This document shows positions 1-6,999 of a stretch of DNA of 28,520 nt, in pieces (position 1 is the first letter of the stretch; the number at the start of each line of letters is the position of its first letter). A program made the translations under genes and the position numbers. The notes under the pieces were generated by a model, which saw only the letters and a list, made by a program, of their open reading frames with translations, did no database searches and had not been told where the DNA came from. Where the stretch lies: the NCBI GenBank assembly GCA_900551535.1, contig URWJ01000003.1, positions 1 to 28,520 on the forward strand. The letters run 5' to 3'. The stretch is from an uncultured Granulicatella sp. (GTDB taxonomy: Bacteria > Bacillota > Bacilli > Lactobacillales > Aerococcaceae).

Positions 1-1331
1 AGTTCGATGGTAGCTTTTGTTTCTTTTGGCTTATCTTTCGGATTCACAATTGTTTTCGTTACTGAACGATCATCTCCAAAATCTTCAACATTAACTTCTG
101 TAACTGCATCCTTGATAACGTGACCTGAAGGAGCTTCGATTTCAGTTAAGATATACTTATCTTTCAACAACTTGTTAACAGCAATGTTACCATTTTCGTC
201 TGACTCAAATTCACCAATAACTTGATTATTTGCTTGACGAACAACTCTAAACTTCGCACCTTTAAGAGGTTGATTTGCATCGTCTACTTTATGAATATTG
301 ATTGAGTAGACATAACCAACACCAGAACCACCAGCGACTTGAACTGCAGCAATGTTAGTTACATCTTTGCTCTCAATCTCTTTACCTTTAAGAGTTGCCT
401 CGTTTTTCAAAAGTTCACCATCTACAGGTTCATAATTCAATTGTACTTTATAATCGATACGGTATTGATCTTGATCAGTAATATCACCTAAATCAATAAC
501 AAATGATTGTCCATCTTCACTGATTGTTATCTTGTGTTGATCAGTTACGTCGACGCGATTAGAGAATACCCACTCACCAGTTTCGTAAGAAAACTTACCT
601 TTGATAACTTTGATACTATCTTTTACATAGGATGCATTCGTAAATCTCAAGTGATCTTCAATTGTTACACCCTTGATATTTTGTTTGTTACGATTGACAG
701 AAATTGTGTATTGAACTTCTTTATGATTTCCGCTATTAACCCAGCTAGTCTTTGATAAAAGTCTTGGGTTCCCATCACCAATCCCTTTAAAGGAAACTTT
801 GCCGCCAATCTTTGTTTCCCCATTGACGGTTATTTCAATAGGAATCTCACCTTTTTGGGGATGTTTTTTAAAGTCAATACGCGCATAGAAGAAGAACGAT
901 CCATTTGTATCGGAATGTTTTTCAACATAATCTGTATAAGTTAATGTTAATTTTTTATTTTCAGCATCAACAGTAGCATGAGCGATAATTTCATTTGTGT
1001 TAATATCGCGTATTTCAAAACTATTGGATGTGATAATTAATGCATCAGGTACGGTAACTACAGTTTGGTCACCTGCTTTAACATTTTTACCTGCTAAATC
1101 ATAGGTCGCATTAATTCGGAAGGTCGCCCATTGCTCTAAATCCCAATTTAAATCTCCACCTTCGTTATTTGAAATATTAACAATTGTAATGGTATCGGCA
1201 AATTTACCAGTTACTGAAACTGCAGGTTTAGTTTCTTCAGCAGATGCATTATGAGAAGCTAATGTAAAAAGTGCAGTTAATAAAAATAGTAAGAACGAAA
1301 AAATTCCCAATTTTTTCCCGTTTTTGTTCAT
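1..1331 (-). CDS. Cell-wall adhesin with Cna-B domain (partial, C-terminus off the window)
   Basis: 443 codons are visible, running off the left edge, so the C-terminus and any LPxTG anchor cannot be seen. The start ATG follows AGAGGAAAG. Residues 1-31 are a signal peptide (Lys-rich start, hydrophobic core, likely cleavage after Ala-Ser-Ala). Residues ~40-185 resemble the N-terminal Ig-like adhesion domain of MSCRAMM proteins, including an ExW and an AGDxxxxxVP stretch. Residues ~190-330 resemble the collagen-binding-type second domain. Residues ~340-433 are a Cna-B/SpaA domain with Lys348 (NIHKVD), the catalytic-type Glu397 in LTEIEAPSG and Asn430 (TIVNP), the expected trio for an internal isopeptide bond. 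By family this is a sortase-anchored surface protein that binds host matrix or builds a stalk. The ligand cannot be inferred. It is transcribed away from all other genes in the window. Confidence 0.88.
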   Translation of the reverse strand, partial: MNKNGKKLGIFSFLLFLLTALFTLASHNASAEETKPAVSVTGKFADTITIVNISNNEGGDLNWDLEQWATFRINATYDLAGKNVKAGDQTVVTVPDALIITSNSFEIRDINTNEIIAHATVDAENKKLTLTYTDYVEKHSDTNGSFFFYARIDFKKHPQKGEIPIEITVNGETKIGGKVSFKGIGDGNPRLLSKTSWVNSGNHKEVQYTISVNRNKQNIKGVTIEDHLRFTNASYVKDSIKVIKGKFSYETGEWVFSNRVDVTDQHKITISEDGQSFVIDLGDITDQDQYRIDYKVQLNYEPVDGELLKNEATLKGKEIESKDVTNIAAVQVAGGSGVGYVYSINIHKVDDANQPLKGAKFRVVRQANNQVIGEFESDENGNIAVNKLLKDKYILTEIEAPSGHVIKDAVTEVNVEDFGDDRSVTKTIVNPKDKPKETKATIE

Positions 1332-1384
1332 CGTGCTTTCCTCTTTTCTTATTAAATTGATGGTAAAAATTACCTCTCGTGTTC

Positions 1385-1422
1385 ATTTTATCACATTTTG
1401 TTCTTAAAGAATACCTTAAAGG
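1385..1422 (-). promoter_or_regulatory. Probable promoter and tandem palindromes upstream of the adhesin
   Basis: On the minus strand TGTGATAAAAT (1395-1385) looks like an extended -10 about 55 bases before the adhesin start. No good -35 is present. In its place sit two short palindromes, TTCTTAAAGAA (1401-1411) and CCTTAAAGG (1414-1422), sharing CTTAAAG with centres 12 bp apart. A poor -35 with repeats over it is typical of activator-dependent promoters, but that reading is inference. Confidence 0.4.
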
Positions 1423-1583
1423 TGAAATTTACCGGGTTATTTTCATCTTTTTTTCAAAGAATTTTTCCTGAAACGCTCAGAAACCATGAATTTTAAAGCG
1501 TTTTAGTACTGTGTTAAATTTAAACTAAATAAAAAATACACAATTATTTTCAGCCTCTCATCCCCACTAAACATCTCCCTACC
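1423..1583. other. Remainder of the divergent intergenic region
   Basis: This AT-rich stretch separates the divergent adhesin and membrane-protein genes (gap 1332-1641). Beyond the two promoters the only structure I see is a 7-bp inverted repeat, AAACGCT (1471-1477) with AGCGTTT (1497-1503), with a 19-base loop and no T-run. No small ORF with a ribosome site was evident. Confidence 0.5.
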
Positions 1584-1612
1584 TTGACAAGAACACTATT
1601 ATTACCTATCAT
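1584..1612 (+). promoter_or_regulatory. Sigma-A promoter of the UbiA-like membrane protein
   Basis: TTGACA (1584-1589, perfect -35), a 17-base spacer and TATCAT (1607-1612) form a near-consensus vegetative promoter. Transcription should start near 1619, leaving a leader of about 22 bases containing GAGG (1631-1634) before the ATG at 1642. Confidence 0.85.
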
Positions 1613-1641
1613 TAAGCTATACTTAAGAATGAGGTATTATT

Positions 1642-2463
1642 ATGAATAATGAATCGCAGACGATATCAATCGAAAGCATTCTTCACCAAGCAACTACCCC
1701 GTGGTTGAGCTTTGTCTTAGCACCGCTTGGTTATTGTTTTATCGGATTGATTCTTGCAATAAGACAACAGCAATTTCAATTTTTGCATTTTGTCGTATTA
1801 TTTTTATTTTTTGTAGCTATTTATTTACAAGAAAATTCATATTGCAAACTAGCGCTACATCCTGAAAAGAAGAAATGGCCAGTCATTGCATTAACGAATG
1901 TTATTCTCTTTGCCATTCTCTTCTATTTCTACCAAACAGTCGCTATTAGAGTGGTTCTACTACTCTTTGCCATTGTGCTATTTAATCATACGAATCTGTT
2001 TGAAGTGAAGGTAAATGAAGTTTCATATATTTATCACCTACTACTAAATGGGATTGCTAAATACTATATCGCAAACTTCGTGACAGTATACGTCCTCAGT
2101 GGTAATGTAACGACTGCTATTAGCGCTCAACTCTTCCAATATGTTTTGTTTGGACTTTATGTATCTCATATCAAGACGAAACTAACAGAGCGAAAAGAAG
2201 GCAAAAGACATTTTGGTGCCGTGGCTGCTATCTTTAATGTATTCGTCAGCTTGTCATGGCTAGTTGGAACAGTTGTTTACTACTTATGGTACTTGAATCA
2301 CTTTAATATTTTGGGAATTATTTTATTCTCATTATCATTATTAATTCCGATTCTCTACCAAATCCACTTTAGAAAACAGTATACAGTGAATCGATTAATC
2401 ACATACCTTCATTGGTATTTAGTCGTGATGTCCGTTTTATATGGTTTCTTTATTACAATTTAA
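1642..2463 (+). CDS. Nine-helix membrane protein, degenerate UbiA-prenyltransferase-like
   Basis: This 273-residue protein has about nine hydrophobic segments (roughly residues 20-40, 45-62, 79-98, 99-115, 130-152, 158-176, 190-218, 222-243, 252-273), the number found in UbiA-family prenyltransferases. After helix 2, LQENSYCKLALHPEKKKWP (62-80) lies where UbiA proteins carry NDxxDxxxD followed by a Pro/Arg-rich stretch. After helix 6, TERKEGKRHFG (182-192) resembles the second Asp motif region that normally ends in GKRT. The metal-binding aspartates are absent from both. If the relationship is real it would be a non-catalytic or divergent member. Otherwise it is an unknown polytopic protein. 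It is monocistronic, with its own promoter and terminator, and is the only plus-strand gene on this side of the glycogen locus. Confidence 0.65.
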   Translation: MNNESQTISIESILHQATTPWLSFVLAPLGYCFIGLILAIRQQQFQFLHFVVLFLFFVAIYLQENSYCKLALHPEKKKWPVIALTNVILFAILFYFYQTVAIRVVLLLFAIVLFNHTNLFEVKVNEVSYIYHLLLNGIAKYYIANFVTVYVLSGNVTTAISAQLFQYVLFGLYVSHIKTKLTERKEGKRHFGAVAAIFNVFVSLSWLVGTVVYYLWYLNHFNILGIILFSLSLLIPILYQIHFRKQYTVNRLITYLHWYLVVMSVLYGFFITI

Positions 2464-2468
2464 ATCAA

Positions 2469-2500
2469 AAAAATGGTTGGACAATTGTCCAACCATTTTT
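2469..2500. terminator. Bidirectional intrinsic terminator between UbiA-like gene and nth
   Basis: A perfect palindrome (left arm 2473-2484, right arm 2485-2496; the arm core is TGGTTGGACAA) is flanked by an A-run on the left and a T-run on the right. It therefore works as a rho-independent terminator for the plus gene ending at 2463 and for nth ending at 2504. Confidence 0.92.
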
Positions 2501-2503
2501 TAT

Positions 2504-3142
2504 TTATAGTTCTTTTTGACCATAAGCGCAAATATCGAGTAAAGGGCAATTTGCACATTTCGGTTTTCTAGCAGTACAGTGATATCTTCCAAAGAAAATC
2601 ATCCAATGATGGGCTTTCCCCCATAATTCTTTTGGTAACTTTTTACAAAGTGTCTCTTCTACTTCTAGAACTGATGCTGATTGCTTAACTATTTGGAGTC
2701 GTTTAGAAATACGTTCTACGTGTGTATCTACTGCAAATGCAGGCAATCCAAACGCGACGCTTAACACGACATTCGCTGTCTTTCGTCCAACTCCTGCTAG
2801 TTGTACCAACTCTTCTCTTGTTCGTGGAACCTCTCCGTTAAATCGTTCAACTAATTGCTGTGCGCACAGACGAATATTCTTTGCCTTATTCCTGTAAAGA
2901 CCTAAGGATTGAATACACTCAATCACTACTTCCTCCTCACTATTAGCCAACGCATGCGCATTTGGATAAATCGCAAAGAGTTTCGGAGTGACCTTATTCA
3001 CACCTTTGTCGGTTGCTTGCGCGCTGAGAATAGTCGCAATGAGCAATTGAAACGGCGTCTGGTGATCCAGTTCGCAATGCGCATCTGGGAAAAGTTTTTG
3101 CATTTCGAGAACTGCTTGTAAAGTTTTTGCTTTTGATAACAT
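2504..3142 (-). CDS. nth: Endonuclease III (DNA glycosylase/AP lyase)
   Basis: This 212-residue protein has the normal length for Nth, which removes oxidised pyrimidines and cleaves the abasic site in base-excision repair. The helix-hairpin-helix LAGVGRKTANVV holds the catalytic Lys121, and VDTHV holds the catalytic Asp139. The C-terminus has the [4Fe-4S] cluster motif C-x6-C-x2-C-x5-C at Cys189, 196, 199 and 205. The start ATG lies one base after the dnaD stop (TAAGATG), so the two are translationally coupled, as in many Firmicutes. Confidence 0.97.
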   Translation of the reverse strand: MLSKAKTLQAVLEMQKLFPDAHCELDHQTPFQLLIATILSAQATDKGVNKVTPKLFAIYPNAHALANSEEEVVIECIQSLGLYRNKAKNIRLCAQQLVERFNGEVPRTREELVQLAGVGRKTANVVLSVAFGLPAFAVDTHVERISKRLQIVKQSASVLEVEETLCKKLPKELWGKAHHWMIFFGRYHCTARKPKCANCPLLDICAYGQKEL

Positions 3143-3143
3143 C

Positions 3144-3833
3144 TTATCTCTTCACCCAATTCACTAATGGAACTGATTGAATAGCAGTTTCATTTGGTTT
3201 TACGTCTACTTGTGCATTCTTTGTGCGAGTTTCAGACGCTGCTAATTGTTGCGCAGATTGAATCCCTTTGTTCTTCCACGCCAGTAAAATACGGTCAATA
3301 TATTTCACATTATGCGCTTGATTTAAGACGGCTTCTTTTAAAGCTGCCACGATTAATTCCTGTGGATACTTGTCGTTATGAATCCATCCTGAAATCATCT
3401 CAATTTCAAATCCGCTTAACTGACGATTAAACTCTTGCTCAATTAATGTCAACACATTGACATCTTTTTGCGACATCTTTTCAACACTAAAAGAGTTTTG
3501 CTTAAATAACACTTCTAGTTGACGAAGAAGTGGCTTAAAGCTATAGTAATCCACTTTTTTGCCGTCTTGTGCTTCGCGCTGTTTAATCTCTAACACTTGT
3601 CGATCCATTAAATGTTGAATAATGCTAAATAATTGTCTTTCGTCGACTCCAAATTGTTGACAGGTTTCTCGAATATTTAACACAAATGATTCTTCTGGAT
3701 GTCGTTGCATTAACCATGCAATTAATAAGCATTCATCTGCAGTCAATTGCAATTTTCGGTAATTTTGAAGTAATGCATTTGGAACAGACGTGCTACCACT
3801 ATAAATCCAATGTTCATGGAATGTTAATGCCAT
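3144..3833 (-). CDS. dnaD: DNA replication initiation protein DnaD
   Basis: DnaD helps remodel DNA and load the helicase at oriC and during PriA-dependent restart in Firmicutes. With the ATG at 3833 the protein has 229 residues. An N-terminal winged-helix domain (about 15-85) is followed by the DnaD/DnaB C-terminal domain with the YIDRILLAW form of the YxxxIxxxW DNA-binding motif. An upstream in-frame ATG at 3890 would add 19 residues, but those codons lie in a terminator hairpin. The ATG at 3833 has GGGAGG just before it, so I take it as the start. It is co-transcribed with nth and sits behind a terminator that follows asnS. Confidence 0.93.
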   Translation of the reverse strand: MALTFHEHWIYSGSTSVPNALLQNYRKLQLTADECLLIAWLMQRHPEESFVLNIRETCQQFGVDERQLFSIIQHLMDRQVLEIKQREAQDGKKVDYYSFKPLLRQLEVLFKQNSFSVEKMSQKDVNVLTLIEQEFNRQLSGFEIEMISGWIHNDKYPQELIVAALKEAVLNQAHNVKYIDRILLAWKNKGIQSAQQLAASETRTKNAQVDVKPNETAIQSVPLVNWVKR

Positions 3834-3850
3834 TTTTTGACCTCCCTCTT

Positions 3851-3890
3851 TTAAAAAAGAGCCAACGACATAGGTCAGCGGCTCTTTCAT
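3851..3890 (-). terminator. Intrinsic terminator between asnS and dnaD
   Basis: Read on the minus strand, AAAGAGCC (3887-3880) pairs with GGCTCTTT (3863-3856), with further partial pairing inside, and TTTTTT follows. It lies directly between the asnS stop (3901) and the dnaD ribosome site. dnaD-nth would thus depend on read-through or on a promoter inside asnS. Confidence 0.8.
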
Positions 3891-3900
3891 ATTCTTTTTA

Positions 3901-5217
3901 TTATGGGTAAATACGGTTTAATAAACGTGGGAATGGAATTGCTTCACGGATATGTTTCGTACCGGCTACAAATGTTACCATACGTTCTAAACCAAGACCG
4001 AATCCTGAGTGAGGAACTGAACCATATTTACGTAAATCTAGGTAGAATGCATAGTCATCTGGATTTAATCCATTTGATTTAATTCTGTCTAACAATTTAT
4101 CGTAGTCCGTTTCACGCTCACTACCCCCGATAACTTCACCATATCCTTCTGGAGCAAGTAAGTCCGCACATAGTACACGACTTTCATTTCCAGGAACTGG
4201 TTTCATGTAGAAAGCTTTAATTTCCGTTGGATAGTTGATTACGAATGTTGGCACTCCAAAGTGGTTTGAAATCCAAGTTTCGTGTGGTGAACCGAAGTCA
4301 TCACCATGTTCTAAGTGTTCGTAGTCAGTATCTTCATCATTTTCATGCGCTTGTAATAAGTCAATCGCTTCATCGTATGTGATACGTTTGAACGGTTCGC
4401 TAATATATTTCTTCAATAATTCAGTATCACGTTCAAGAGTTTCTAATGCATGTGGTGCACGGTCTAATACACCTTGAATTAACGCTTTAACGTATGCTTC
4501 TTGTAAATCTAATGACTCATCATGTGTTAAGTATAAATACTCAGCATCCATCATCCAGAACTCAGTTAAGTGACGACGCGTTTTAGATTTTTCTGCACGG
4601 AATACAGGGCCGAAGTCGAATACGCGACCAAATGCCATTGCTCCAGCTTCTAAGTATAATTGACCAGATTGTGTTAAGTACGCTGGATCTCCGAAGTAAT
4701 CTGTTTCGAATAATTCAGTTGAATCTTCTGCCGCATTTCCTGAAAGAATTGGGCTATCGAATTTAATGAATCCATTTTTATCAAAGAACTCGTATGATGC
4801 GTAAATAATCGCGTTACGAATTTCCATAATGGCATGTTGTTTTGTTGAACGTAACCATAAATGACGGTGGTCCATTAAGAAGTCAGTACCATGCTCTTTT
4901 GGAGTGATTGGGTATTCATGACTTTCACCGATTAATTCGATGTCTTTTACTAATAACTCATAGCCTAGTTTAGAACGAGTGTCTTCTTGAACAACACCTG
5001 TTACAAATACAGAACTTTCTTGAGTTAATCCTTTTGCTAATTCAAAAGTTTCTTCACTTACGTCTGCTTTTACTACAATTCCTTGGAAATAAGCTTTTCC
5101 ATCACGTAATTGTAAGAACGCGATTTTACCGCTAGAACGTTTGTTAGTTACCCAAGCACCAATGGTAACAGTTTGTCCAACGTAATCTTTTGCTTGATTC
5201 ATTGTTATAGTTTTCAA
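3901..5217 (-). CDS. asnS: Asparaginyl-tRNA synthetase
   Basis: This class IIb synthetase charges tRNA-Asn with asparagine. The 438 residues match the usual bacterial length. Residues ~15-90 form the OB-fold anticodon-binding domain (VTIGAWVTNKRSSGKIAFLQ). Class II motif 2 is FRAEKSKTRRHLTEF and motif 3 is GFGLGLERMV near the C-terminus. The start is TTG at 5217, seven bases after the ribosome site GGAAGAG. The next in-frame ATG (5202) lacks a ribosome site. It follows aspB by 15 bases, which links Asp/Asn supply with charging. No T-box leader is present. Confidence 0.96.
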   Translation of the reverse strand: MKTITMNQAKDYVGQTVTIGAWVTNKRSSGKIAFLQLRDGKAYFQGIVVKADVSEETFELAKGLTQESSVFVTGVVQEDTRSKLGYELLVKDIELIGESHEYPITPKEHGTDFLMDHRHLWLRSTKQHAIMEIRNAIIYASYEFFDKNGFIKFDSPILSGNAAEDSTELFETDYFGDPAYLTQSGQLYLEAGAMAFGRVFDFGPVFRAEKSKTRRHLTEFWMMDAEYLYLTHDESLDLQEAYVKALIQGVLDRAPHALETLERDTELLKKYISEPFKRITYDEAIDLLQAHENDEDTDYEHLEHGDDFGSPHETWISNHFGVPTFVINYPTEIKAFYMKPVPGNESRVLCADLLAPEGYGEVIGGSERETDYDKLLDRIKSNGLNPDDYAFYLDLRKYGSVPHSGFGLGLERMVTFVAGTKHIREAIPFPRLLNRIYP

Positions 5218-5232
5218 AATATCACTCTTCCT

Positions 5233-6420
5233 TTACTTATATGATTCAATAAATTCCTTAATTCGATTAGCGGCTTCTCTTAATTCCTCTTCGCTATTAG
5301 CACAGCTGAGTCTTAGGAAACCGTTGCATCCAAAGTTCTCTCCGGATACTGTTGCAACCCCTGCTTCTTCGAGTAGTTTTAGGGCAAACTCTTCTGAAGA
5401 AGCAACGCCTACGATATGCATGGCTACTTTCACATTCGCGAATAAGTAGAACGCTCCTTTAGGCTTCTCACACTTAATTCCTTGAATGTCGTTTAATAAT
5501 CCATGAAATACGTCGATTCTTCTTTGGAACTCGTCACGCATTTCTTTTTTAGCCGCTTCAACGTCTTCGTCGAAAGCGCGAATGGCCGCATATTGTACAA
5601 CCGCAGCAGGGTTACTTGTTGTGTGACTTGTTAAGTCATTTAAAGCTCTAATGATTCGCTTTGGACCAAATACATATCCAAGTCTCCATCCAGTCATCGC
5701 AACTGATTTTGATAATCCATTAATGACTAATGTGTTATTAAAAATCTCTTGGGATAAACTTGCCATACTGATGGAAGGCGCATCATAGACTAATTCATAA
5801 TAAATTTCGTCTGATACGACAAATACATTATGTTCTAATGCCCAATTTCCAATCGCTAGTAACTCTTCTTTTGTATACAAGAGCCCTGAAGGATTCGAAG
5901 GCGCATTGAGCACCAAGAGTTTTGTCTTATCCGATACGTATTCGTTTAGTAAATCGACTGTTAGTTTAAACGAATTTCTTTCTCTAGTTTCAATATACAC
6001 CGGAACGCCATCCGCTAATTGAATTTGTTCGGCATAACTCACCCAGTAAGGAATTGGAATTAAAACCTCGTCTCCTGGATCAACTAAAGTCATAAAGACT
6101 GAATACAGCGCAAATTTAGCACCCGCAAAAGTCGCAACTTGCTCCTTTTGCAAATCAATTCCATCTTTACGTTTATGAAAATCACAAATCGCCTGTCTTA
6201 ACTTATCTATTCCCAAAGCTGGTGTATAATGATCGGTTTCGTGTTTTCTTAAAGCATCAATGGCTGCCTCTGTAATCACTTCAGGTGTATTAAAATCAGG
6301 TTCACCAATCGATAAACTAATGATCTTTCTTCCCTGAGCTTTTAGTTCTCTAGCTTTTTGTGTCATCGCTAGAGTTCCTGAAGGCAAAATTTTCGATACT
6401 CTATCTGAAATTTTTACCAT
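5233..6420 (-). CDS. aspB: Aspartate aminotransferase, class I PLP-dependent
   Basis: This 395-residue fold-type I aminotransferase resembles Bacillus AspB and would interconvert aspartate and oxaloacetate with glutamate and 2-oxoglutarate. The Schiff-base lysine is Lys238 in NGLSKSVAMTGWRLGY. Asn176 in APSNPSG and Asp204/Tyr207 in SDEIYYEL are the cofactor-binding residues, and Arg246 follows in the GWR motif. Its place between ypmB and asnS is the standard Firmicute order, which supports the aspartate assignment over other class I aminotransferases. The ATG at 6420 has GGTGA just ahead of it and lies 13 bases from the ypmB stop. Confidence 0.93.
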   Translation of the reverse strand: MVKISDRVSKILPSGTLAMTQKARELKAQGRKIISLSIGEPDFNTPEVITEAAIDALRKHETDHYTPALGIDKLRQAICDFHKRKDGIDLQKEQVATFAGAKFALYSVFMTLVDPGDEVLIPIPYWVSYAEQIQLADGVPVYIETRERNSFKLTVDLLNEYVSDKTKLLVLNAPSNPSGLLYTKEELLAIGNWALEHNVFVVSDEIYYELVYDAPSISMASLSQEIFNNTLVINGLSKSVAMTGWRLGYVFGPKRIIRALNDLTSHTTSNPAAVVQYAAIRAFDEDVEAAKKEMRDEFQRRIDVFHGLLNDIQGIKCEKPKGAFYLFANVKVAMHIVGVASSEEFALKLLEEAGVATVSGENFGCNGFLRLSCANSEEELREAANRIKEFIESYK

Positions 6421-6433
6421 AAATCACCAATTT

Positions 6434-6910
6434 CTATATATTCTCAATATCTTTAATCCATTTACCATTTTTCGCTGAAATATAGTAATAACCAATACGT
6501 TGATTACTCATACGATAATTGACTTCCCATACAGGTTCCCCGTTTAAAAGGCCAAGTCTTGCTTCAAGCACTTCAACATCTGGTTTATCTTGTAATGTAA
6601 TAGAACGAGCTTCTTGCTCATTGACCACTGCTGATTGCTGAAGAATTGTGACATCTCCACCTTCTTCAGGAATAATCGCATAGATGGCATTCCCGTCTTT
6701 ATCTTCACCCATAACGGTGTAATAAGACGCATCCGTATTGTACAAGTAAAACTTCGTTACTTTTGAAAATTCTACGGTTGGTGCCATCATCGTAAGTGCT
6801 TCGTTACGTTTTTTAATCTTTGGATCCACACTAACTAAAAAGATACTTGCAGCAGCTAAAAATAATAGAAATAAAGTGAGTAAAAGAATAAACATTGTTC
6901 TGCGTTTCAT
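6434..6910 (-). CDS. ypmB: YpmB family membrane-anchored protein
   Basis: This is a protein of about 158 residues with a single N-terminal hydrophobic anchor (residues ~6-28) after a basic start, and an extracytoplasmic domain containing two PepSY-like segments (EPVWEVNYR and YYYISAKNGKWI). It matches the YpmB family found between dinG and aspB in many Firmicutes. The function is not established. PepSY-type domains in other proteins are linked to protease inhibition, which is only a hint here. I prefer the ATG at 6910 over the adjacent TTG at 6913 because AGGAGAG is better spaced for it. Confidence 0.87.
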   Translation of the reverse strand: MKRRTMFILLLTLFLLFLAAASIFLVSVDPKIKKRNEALTMMAPTVEFSKVTKFYLYNTDASYYTVMGEDKDGNAIYAIIPEEGGDVTILQQSAVVNEQEARSITLQDKPDVEVLEARLGLLNGEPVWEVNYRMSNQRIGYYYISAKNGKWIKDIENI

Positions 6911-6949
6911 CAATTTCTCTCCTCTACTCTAATTTTCATAGATAATGGT

Positions 6950-6955
6950 ATTATA
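6950..6955 (-). promoter_or_regulatory. Probable -10 of an internal promoter before ypmB
   Basis: A perfect TATAAT lies on the minus strand at 6955-6950, about 40 bases upstream of ypmB, within the 89-base gap after dinG. The region 17-18 bases further up has no convincing -35. It may give ypmB-aspB-asnS expression independent of dinG. Confidence 0.5.
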
Positions 6956-6999
6956 CGCTATTTAAAGCAAAAATACCACCATACATATAAGACGATAAC

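Noticed and set aside
507..755. Plus-strand 82-codon ORF inside the adhesin region
   Set aside because: It lies antisense to the continuous adhesin reading frame, lacks a ribosome site and has no domain-like sequence.
1471..1503. Inverted repeat AAACGCT/AGCGTTT as a terminator
   Set aside because: It lies between divergent genes, so nothing needs terminating, and it has a long loop and no T-run.
1493..1506. cre-like TTAAAGCGTTTTAG between the adhesin and UbiA-like genes
   Set aside because: Only 11 of 14 positions match, without the TG/CA ends, and it is about 80-100 bp from either promoter.
5218..5232. T-box riboswitch before asnS
   Set aside because: Only 15 bases separate aspB and asnS, so there is no room for a leader.
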